From assembly GCA_027026055.1 (NCBI GenBank), contig JALVPA010000123.1, forward strand, positions 1-12,520: a stretch of 12,520 bases of DNA, written 5' to 3'. Source of the stretch: Campylobacteraceae bacterium (GTDB lineage: Bacteria; Campylobacterota; Campylobacteria; Campylobacterales; Sulfurovaceae). Made by a program: the position numbers and the translations under genes. Below, in pieces: positions 7,757-12,520 of this stretch; within the stretch, counting starts at the first letter, position 1; each line of letters opens with the position of its first letter. The notes below the pieces were generated by a model. It was not told where the DNA came from and did not search any database. It saw only the letters and a list, made by a program, of their open reading frames with translations.

Positions 7757-7878
7757 TGGGCACCTCGCACTACGTGGAGTGAAGAGTGAAGAGTGAAGAG
7801 TGAAGAGTGAAAGGTGGTGTGTGATGGGTGTTTGTGTGCATTGCTTTGCGATCTTTTTCGAATCTGCTTTGTTCGCAT
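7753..7878 (-). CDS. Small ORF between hisH and hisA, possible coupling peptide (41 aa)
   Basis: An ATG at 7878 follows the hisH stop by ten bases. It has TAAGGA seven bases upstream, overlapping that stop. The frame stays open for 41 codons and stops with TGA that overlaps the hisA ATG by four bases. The peptide is basic at the start ([16 protein letters not shown]) and then a Ser/His/Thr-rich stretch ([12 protein letters not shown]) encoded by five copies of a 7-bp repeat. No family is recognised. The good ribosome-binding site and exact ATGA overlap argue that it is translated, perhaps to carry ribosomes from hisH to hisA. The low-complexity body argues against a folded protein, and it could be only a spacer that happens to be open. 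Confidence 0.4.
   Translation of the reverse strand: MRTKQIRKRSQSNAHKHPSHTTFHSSLFTLHSSLHVVRGAQ
7777..7811. repeat. Tandem heptamer repeat (GAGTGAA x5)
   Basis: Five exact head-to-tail copies of GAGTGAA on the plus strand (TTCACTC on the coding strand), 35 bp in all, followed by a degenerate end. The tract lies between hisH and hisA, inside the small ORF. All three coding-strand frames through the repeat are free of stops. Because seven is not a multiple of three, gain or loss of one copy would shift the small ORF frame. Such tracts often vary in copy number by slippage. Confidence 0.9.
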
Positions 7879-7888
7879 GGTCGTATCC

Positions 7889-8509
7889 TTAGAGATTGAT
7901 AAAGTTTTCGATGATCTTAAGACCGTTGTTGTGGCTCTTTTCGGGGTGCGGTTGGATGCCGTAAATGTTGTCGTTTTGTACCGCACTGACAAATTCGTAA
8001 CCGTAATAGCTTTTGCCGATAGCATAGCGATCGTCGCATACCGCATGGTAGGAGTGGACGAAGTAGAGATAAAACGCCTCGGGAAGTTCCGCAAAAAGTT
8101 TCGACGGGTTTGCTTCTGCGACAAACATTTCGTTCCATCCCATATGGGGGATTTTGAGCGAGGGGTTGTCGAAACGGCTTTTGTCGAAAGCGACTACTTT
8201 GCCCGGGACAAGCCCCAATCCTTCGTGTTCGCCGAACTCTTCGCTACTTTCGAAGAGCAACTGCATCCCGAGGCAGATGCCAAGCAGCGGTTTGCCGCTT
8301 TTCGCAAAGGATTCGATCGCTTCACCCGCCCCGTGTTCGCGTAAATGTGCCATGGCGTCGCCGAACGCACCCACGCCGGGAAGCAACAGTTTGTCGTACG
8401 ATGCGAAATTGTCGGGGTCGTTTTCGATATGTACATCCGCACCCAAAAGCGTAAAGGCGTTGTAAACGGAGGCGAGATTGCCCATATTGTAGTCGACGAT
8501 ACCGATCAT
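7889..8509 (-). CDS. hisH: Imidazole glycerol phosphate synthase, glutaminase subunit
   Basis: HisH hydrolyses glutamine and channels ammonia to HisF, which forms imidazole glycerol phosphate and AICAR from PRFAR. The 206 residues are a complete class I glutamine amidotransferase: nucleophile Cys79 in LLGICLGMQLL, with His188 and Glu190 in QPHPEKS completing the triad. Also present are LLLPGVGAFGDAM (41-53) and IPHMGWNEM (120-128), both typical of HisH. The ATG at 8509 has AGGA upstream. It appears to be the first gene of the group, with an extended -10 promoter 36 bp upstream. hisF is not in this window. Confidence 0.96.
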   Translation of the reverse strand: MIGIVDYNMGNLASVYNAFTLLGADVHIENDPDNFASYDKLLLPGVGAFGDAMAHLREHGAGEAIESFAKSGKPLLGICLGMQLLFESSEEFGEHEGLGLVPGKVVAFDKSRFDNPSLKIPHMGWNEMFVAEANPSKLFAELPEAFYLYFVHSYHAVCDDRYAIGKSYYGYEFVSAVQNDNIYGIQPHPEKSHNNGLKIIENFINL

Positions 8510-8544
8510 AGATCATCCTGCATACGTTGGGATAAGGAAAGAGG

Positions 8545-8553
8545 ATTATAACA
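8545..8553 (-). promoter_or_regulatory. Extended -10 promoter of hisH-hisA-prmA-ftsH
   Basis: On the minus strand TGTTATAAT (8553-8545) is an exact extended -10 element; no -35 hexamer is recognisable upstream. It lies 36 bp before hisH in the divergent region shared with the acyltransferase gene. Confidence 0.6.
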
Positions 8554-8584
8554 CAACAATGCAAAGAGGGGGATTTTAGTCTAA

Positions 8585-8597
8585 TTGGGTAAAATTA
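8585..8597 (+). promoter_or_regulatory. Candidate promoter of the envelope operon (GGGTAAAAT motif)
   Basis: TTGGGTAAAATTA lies about 30 bp before the acyltransferase ATG and is identical to 13 bases upstream of leuA (3331-3319, minus strand). TAAAAT would be the -10. An inverted repeat TATCGT/ACGATA (8596-8601, 8615-8620) follows in the 5' leader. Confidence 0.4.
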
Positions 8598-8627
8598 TCG
8601 TTAAAAATTGAAAGACGATAGGGTTCA

Positions 8628-9500
8628 ATGAGAGAATATACGGAATATGCGGCGCTTAAAACCTTTTTGTTCCTTGCAAAACTGATGCCGGTCTCTTTGC
8701 TTTATCTCTTTTTCGACGCGTTGGCGCGATTCTATTATCGTTTCGGCAAACGACGGCGCGAATTGACGCGACGCAATCTTGCTATGGCGTTTCCCGAAAA
8801 ATCGGAATCCGAAATCGATGCGTTGGCAAAACGGGTTTACCTCGAACTTTCGCAGACGGTAACGGAGATTTTGTTGATGTTTACGGGTCGTTTCGATATC
8901 GACGAAGCGGTGGTCAACAAAGTCGAAGCGCTGCATCGCCTCGATTGGCTGAAGATCCGCCACCCCGGGGGTATCGTCGCTATGACGGCACATTTCGGGA
9001 ATTGGGAACTTTTGGCGCACTTTTTGGCGATGCACGGGTTTCGTATGTTGGTAATCGGACGAGAGGGGAACAACCGTTTGATAGAAGAGCGTATCACCCA
9101 GCCGTTTCGTAAAAAATACGGCAACGACACCGCCTATAAAGACAATGCGACGATGGCAATGATGAAACGTCTCAAACGGGGCGAAAATGTCGGATTGCTC
9201 ATCGATCAAAAATCGGGACATCTCAATAGCGTAAAAGTACCTTTCTTTGGGAAAGAAGCCGAAACAACGGCATCCGTAGCGCTTTTGCGTGCGAAGCTTC
9301 CGGTCGAAGTCGTGCCTTTTTTTGCCGTACGCGTCGGTCGCGGCAAATACCGTATCGAAATCGGTGATCCGATTCCGTGCCCTGACGAGAAATGCGAAGA
9401 TATCGAAGCGATAACGCGTGAGTACAATCGCATCATGGAGCGTGTTGTGCGTGCACATCCTGAACAGTGGTTTTGGATGCACAATAGGTGGCGGCTATGA
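8628..9500 (+). CDS. LpxL/HtrB-family lipid A acyltransferase
   Basis: A 290-residue inner-membrane acyltransferase that would transfer a secondary acyl chain to the lipid A precursor. Residues about 10-30 form the N-terminal membrane anchor, followed by the basic RFGKRRRELTRRNLAMAFPE typical of the family. The catalytic HX4E motif is AHFGNWELLA (His122, Glu127). VIGREGNN (142-149), GLLIDQK (189-195) and the C-terminal WFWMHNRWRL also match LpxL/LpxM proteins. Which acyl chain and position are used cannot be told from sequence. It heads a run of glycosyltransferase genes, supporting a role in lipooligosaccharide assembly, and ends in an ATGA overlap with the next gene. AGGG four bases before the ATG is a modest ribosome-binding site. 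Confidence 0.9.
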   Translation: MREYTEYAALKTFLFLAKLMPVSLLYLFFDALARFYYRFGKRRRELTRRNLAMAFPEKSESEIDALAKRVYLELSQTVTEILLMFTGRFDIDEAVVNKVEALHRLDWLKIRHPGGIVAMTAHFGNWELLAHFLAMHGFRMLVIGREGNNRLIEERITQPFRKKYGNDTAYKDNATMAMMKRLKRGENVGLLIDQKSGHLNSVKVPFFGKEAETTASVALLRAKLPVEVVPFFAVRVGRGKYRIEIGDPIPCPDEKCEDIEAITREYNRIMERVVRAHPEQWFWMHNRWRL

Positions 9501-10396
9501 GTTGCATCTTGATTCTTGACGACGGACGCAAAGGGCATTTGAATCAATCAATCGCCTTTGCCGAACACCTGGGCGCACCCTACGATGTCGTCTCCGTTCG
9601 TCCGCGTCATCGATGGAGCAAAGCGCTTAGCTATCTGCTGGATCGTTTCGGTATCTGCACGGAAGCGCTTTTTTCTCTTTCCAAGCCGCTTCGCAAACAT
9701 TACGCTATGGTCGTCGGTGCGGGGTCGGGAACATACTATATGACCAAAGTACTGGCAAAACGTCTCGGTGCACGTTCCGTAACGATGATGTTGCCCAAAG
9801 GATACCGCTACGATTTCGATACGATTTTCGCGCCGATCCACGACAATCCGCCCGAAAGGACGAATATTGTTCCGATCCCCGCCAATTTCGCTTATATCGA
9901 ACCGCAAGGGTTGTTTTATCCGCAGAAACCTGCCATCGCTATTGTCATCGGCGGTCCCAACGGTACGTTTGCTATGGACGAGACGGTGCTTTTGAAACGG
10001 ATTGAAAAGATTATCGCACATTTTAAGGGATATGAGATCGCACTTAGCACTTCGCCGCGCACCCCCGTAACGATCGAGAAGCATTTGGAAGCATTAGACA
10101 TCGAGTATAAAGTAATCTATTCGCAACATCCCGTCAATCCCATCCCCGACTTTTTGACACATTGCGAAACGCTCTTTGTGACGATCGACAGTACCTCGAT
10201 GATCTCCGAAGCCGTTTCGTACGGCAATGCCGCCGTGACGGTATTGCCTTTGCCCGCAAAAGGAGACAACAAATATATGCGTTTCGTCGAAAGATTGGCG
10301 AAAGAAGGCTATGTGCATCTGTGCGACGGTACCTTTAAAAGAGCGAATCGCAAAATAGATTTTTCGCGCTACGCGCAAAAGGCGGTGCGGGTATGA
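9497..10396 (+). CDS. ELM1/GtrOC1-like family putative glycosyltransferase
   Basis: A 299-residue soluble protein that resembles the family named after plant mitochondrial fission protein ELM1. Visible landmarks are LILDDGRKGHLNQS (5-18), GAGSGTYYMTKVLAKRLGA (74-92), IVIGGPNGTFAMDE (149-162), STSPRTP (184-190) and VTIDSTSMISEAVSYG (228-243). The last resembles the sugar-nucleotide-binding C-terminal half of GT-B enzymes. Bacterial members often lie in LPS or capsule clusters and are thought to be glycosyltransferases, but I know of no defined reaction. I chose the ATG at 9497, which overlaps the acyltransferase stop as ATGA with AGGTGG upstream; a GTG three codons earlier is possible. It ends in another ATGA overlap. 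Confidence 0.75.
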   Translation: MSCILILDDGRKGHLNQSIAFAEHLGAPYDVVSVRPRHRWSKALSYLLDRFGICTEALFSLSKPLRKHYAMVVGAGSGTYYMTKVLAKRLGARSVTMMLPKGYRYDFDTIFAPIHDNPPERTNIVPIPANFAYIEPQGLFYPQKPAIAIVIGGPNGTFAMDETVLLKRIEKIIAHFKGYEIALSTSPRTPVTIEKHLEALDIEYKVIYSQHPVNPIPDFLTHCETLFVTIDSTSMISEAVSYGNAAVTVLPLPAKGDNKYMRFVERLAKEGYVHLCDGTFKRANRKIDFSRYAQKAVRV

Positions 10397-11490
10397 AGAT
10401 CGTTCAAATCTTACCGAGACTCGAAGAGGGTGGTGTCGAGCGCGGCACGGTGGAGCTCAATCGAGAACTGGTACACCGCGGATACGAAAGCGTCGTCATC
10501 AGTGCGGGGGGCAAACTCGTTTCTCGGATCGAAGCGGACGGCGGCAGGCATATCGCGATGGATGTCGCGTCGAAAAATCCTCTCAGCGCACCCTTCCGCG
10601 CGGCGAAGCTACGTCGGCTTCTTCAAACCCTTTCGCCCGATATCGTCCATGTGCGTAGTCGCGTACCCGCATGGCTTGCGTGGCTGGCGAACAAACCCTT
10701 AGGTATTGCGTTTGTGACGACGGTACACGGCTTTAACAGTGTAAGCGCTTATAGCGAAATCATGACGCGTGGCGATCGTGTCATTTGCGTCAGCGAGGCT
10801 GTCAAAGCGTACGTTACGAAACATTACGACGTCAACGAAGAGAAAATCGTCGTGATTCCCAGAGGCATCGATTTGGACGTTTTCGATCCCAAGCGTCTTG
10901 ATAACGACTTTATCAACCGTTTCAAAACGACATACGGTTTGTATGATCGAAAAGTCGTCACTACGGTAGGGCGCATAACGCAACTCAAAGATCATAAAAC
11001 CTTTATCCGGGCGATCAAGCAACTGTATAGCGACGATCCGAAGACAATCGGATTGATTGTCGGCGGGGTGCAAAAAGGTAAAGAGGGATATGAGCGCGAG
11101 ATTCGCCAAGAGGTGAAACGGTTGGGTATAGAAGATGCGATTGTGTTTACGGGATCACAAACAAAGGTCGCGGAGATTTACGCGTTAAGCGATGTCGTGG
11201 TGAGCAGTTCGAACAAACCCGAAAGTTTCGGCAGAAGCGTCGCCGAAGCGATCGCCGTCGACACCCCCGTCGTCGCCACGGGACACGGCGGGGTCTTGGA
11301 GATCGTACGCGAAGGGGAAAACGGCTATTTTTACAATGTCGGCGACGATGCGATGTTGGCGAAACAAATCGAAAAAGCACGAAAACTCGACTTCGACGGA
11401 TACGGCTATATTGCCGAACGGTTTTCGCTGGAGAAGATGGTGGAGAGCACGTTGGAGGTGTATCTGGAGGCAGTTAAATGGCACAAATAG
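10393..11490 (+). CDS. Glycosyltransferase family 4 protein
   Basis: A 365-residue GT-B fold glycosyltransferase. The N-terminal acceptor domain begins MKIVQILPRLEEGGVERGTVEL with the glycine-rich loop (13-14). It continues with PDIVHVRSR (82-90) and TTVHGF (109-114), and VIPRGIDLDVF (154-164) marks the domain boundary. The C-terminal donor domain has TVGRITQLKDHKTFI (191-205), FTGSQTKVAEIYALSDVVVSSS and the retaining-enzyme EX7E motif KPESFGRSVAEA (Glu277, Glu285). It would add a sugar from a nucleotide-sugar donor to the growing lipooligosaccharide core or a related glycan; donor and acceptor are not readable. It starts in a 4-base overlap with the preceding gene and ends 13 bases inside the next. 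Confidence 0.9.
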   Translation: MKIVQILPRLEEGGVERGTVELNRELVHRGYESVVISAGGKLVSRIEADGGRHIAMDVASKNPLSAPFRAAKLRRLLQTLSPDIVHVRSRVPAWLAWLANKPLGIAFVTTVHGFNSVSAYSEIMTRGDRVICVSEAVKAYVTKHYDVNEEKIVVIPRGIDLDVFDPKRLDNDFINRFKTTYGLYDRKVVTTVGRITQLKDHKTFIRAIKQLYSDDPKTIGLIVGGVQKGKEGYEREIRQEVKRLGIEDAIVFTGSQTKVAEIYALSDVVVSSSNKPESFGRSVAEAIAVDTPVVATGHGGVLEIVREGENGYFYNVGDDAMLAKQIEKARKLDFDGYGYIAERFSLEKMVESTLEVYLEAVKWHK

Positions 11491-12146
11491 TCGCATTGGG
11501 AGATTGCAACACCCGAGGTACCGACAGTATCGGAAGCAATGCTTATCCGGAACAGTTGGGTGCATTGTTGGGGAAAAGCGTACGCAATTGCGGCGTAACC
11601 ATGTCTACGACACGAGAAATGATACGCTTGTACCCCGAATGTATCGGCGAAGAAACGGAGATCGTGTTGGTCCAATACGGCTTGGTTGATTCGTGGAAAA
11701 CGTTTAAATACAGCCCTTATGTGCTTTATTATCCGGATAATCCGATGAGAAAAATAGCACGAAAACTTGTCAAAAAATATAAAAAAATCGCGCGAAACTT
11801 TGGATTGAATCGATTACTCGGTGAAAACAATGTGGTTCCGATACCAGCATATAGGCGTCACCTTGAAACGCTTGCAGAAGCGTATAAAGAAAAAAATCTC
11901 TTTTTGATCGATACCGTGCCCAACCAGGATAGAAGAAGAAATCCCGAAATTCTCCGATACAATACCGTCATGCGGCAGGTGGCGGAAAGGTATTCGCATG
12001 TGATTTATATCGATTTGTATCGATTGTTCGAAAAACATCCCGAATGGTACATGGAAGCAACGCATATTAACGCAGAGGGGCATCGGGTGATAGCGGAAAG
12101 AATCGCTTCATATTATATGAACCTGGCTGATGGAGAGAATTCGTGA
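11478..12146 (+). CDS. SGNH/GDSL-like hydrolase with Cys at the nucleophile position
   Basis: A 222-residue protein with the SGNH fold pattern. Block I reads IVALGDCNTRGTDSIGSNAYPEQL, so the usual GDS is GDC with Cys10. Block II is NCGVTMSTT (Gly39), block III QYGLVDSW (68-71, without the usual Asn), and block V EATHINAEGHRVIAERI (His196, with Glu193 where Asp is usual). SGNH enzymes in glycan clusters add or remove acyl groups on sugars, so this one may modify the lipooligosaccharide. GGAGG lies seven bases before the ATG, and the gene overlaps the upstream glycosyltransferase by 13 bases. The middle part (about 88-118) is Lys/Arg-rich and AT-rich. Whether the protein is active as a Cys hydrolase, a transferase or not at all is open. 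Confidence 0.7.
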   Translation: MAQIVALGDCNTRGTDSIGSNAYPEQLGALLGKSVRNCGVTMSTTREMIRLYPECIGEETEIVLVQYGLVDSWKTFKYSPYVLYYPDNPMRKIARKLVKKYKKIARNFGLNRLLGENNVVPIPAYRRHLETLAEAYKEKNLFLIDTVPNQDRRRNPEILRYNTVMRQVAERYSHVIYIDLYRLFEKHPEWYMEATHINAEGHRVIAERIASYYMNLADGENS

Positions 12147-12520
12147 AAATCTGTCATTTCATCGCATCGAGCAAATTCGGCGGTGCGGAGCGCGTTGTGA
12201 TCAATTTGTGCAACGAACTTTCCAAAAGCGAAGAGATACATTTGATTGCATTTGGTTCGGGAGACCATCTGATCGGATTGTCGTCGCGTGTACATTTGTA
12301 CGTCATGCCCGAAGTGAAGCGTTACAATCCGTTGGCGTTGTATCGTCTTTATCGTATCGTTTCGCATATCGAACCCGATATCATTCATACGCATGGCGCA
12401 AAAGCGACACGCATGGTACACTCTTTGCGACATCTGTTGCGAAAACCCTATGTTGCTACGAAACACAATGCCAGAAAAGGGAGAATTTTCGAAAAAGTAC
12501 CGTTTGTCATCGCCGTATCA
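12143..12520 (+). CDS. Glycosyltransferase family 4 protein, N-terminal part
   Basis: The frame starts with GTG at 12143, which overlaps the hydrolase stop (GTGA) and has GGAGAG upstream. It runs open to the window end for 126 residues. The sequence begins MKICHFIASSKFGGAERVVI, with the glycine loop GGAER of GT4 acceptor domains, and continues with PDIIHTHGAKATRMV and KPYVATKHNARKG. This matches the first half of a GT-B retaining glycosyltransferase; the donor domain with the EX7E motif lies beyond the window. It resembles the upstream GT4 protein in layout but not closely in sequence. It is probably another lipooligosaccharide core or outer-chain transferase of the same operon. Confidence 0.85.
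   Translation, partial: MKICHFIASSKFGGAERVVINLCNELSKSEEIHLIAFGSGDHLIGLSSRVHLYVMPEVKRYNPLALYRLYRIVSHIEPDIIHTHGAKATRMVHSLRHLLRKPYVATKHNARKGRIFEKVPFVIAVS

Overview
The window reads as a contig (or cloned insert) from a member of the Campylobacterota (formerly Epsilonproteobacteria) with roughly 50 % GC. This rests on protein resemblance (SerRS, LeuA, FtsH, PrmA, HisA, HisH, an LpxL-type acyltransferase) and on extended -10 promoters of the type TGnTATAAT. I could not run a search, so the genus is left open. The first ~480 bases do not fit. They are AT-rich, carry the start of a secreted tetratricopeptide-repeat protein on the minus strand, and have a -7 box (TAnnTTTG) typical of Bacteroidota. 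They run straight into a seryl-tRNA synthetase gene that lacks about its first 100 codons. The simplest reading is an artificial join of two genomes near position 434-489.

Layout. 1-384 (-): 5' part of the Bacteroidota TPR gene. 477-1424 (+): 5'-truncated serS, then tRNA-Pro(CGG) at 1486-1562. 1705-3255 (-): leuA, preceded at 3372-3443 (-) by an unlisted 23-codon leucine-rich leader peptide (leuL). leuL has a strong Shine-Dalgarno site, a near-consensus promoter (TTGACA-17-TATACT) and several competing RNA pairings. 3637-4207 (+): a MazF/PemK-type toxin-antitoxin pair in AT-rich sequence with its own promoter and repeat-type operator candidates. 4254-8509 (-): hisH, a 41-codon small ORF, hisA, prmA and ftsH, closely packed and probably one transcript from the extended -10 at 8545-8553. 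8628-12520 (+): a cell-envelope operon with an LpxL/HtrB-type acyltransferase, an ELM1/GtrOC1-like putative glycosyltransferase, a GT4 glycosyltransferase, an SGNH/GDSL-like hydrolase with Cys in place of the nucleophilic Ser, and the start of a second GT4 glycosyltransferase.

How the genes work together. The right-hand operon most likely builds lipid A and the lipooligosaccharide core; every junction in it overlaps (4, 4, 13 and 4 nt), so translation is probably coupled. The minus-strand group mixes histidine synthesis (HisH, HisA) with ribosomal protein L11 methylation and membrane proteolysis. leuA commits carbon to leucine and seems to be controlled by translation of its own leucine-rich leader.

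Most notable observations: the leuL leader and its structures; the small ORF between hisH and hisA, which contains a 7-bp tandem repeat and ends on the hisA start codon; the Cys-for-Ser change in the SGNH protein; and the cross-phylum junction at the left end.
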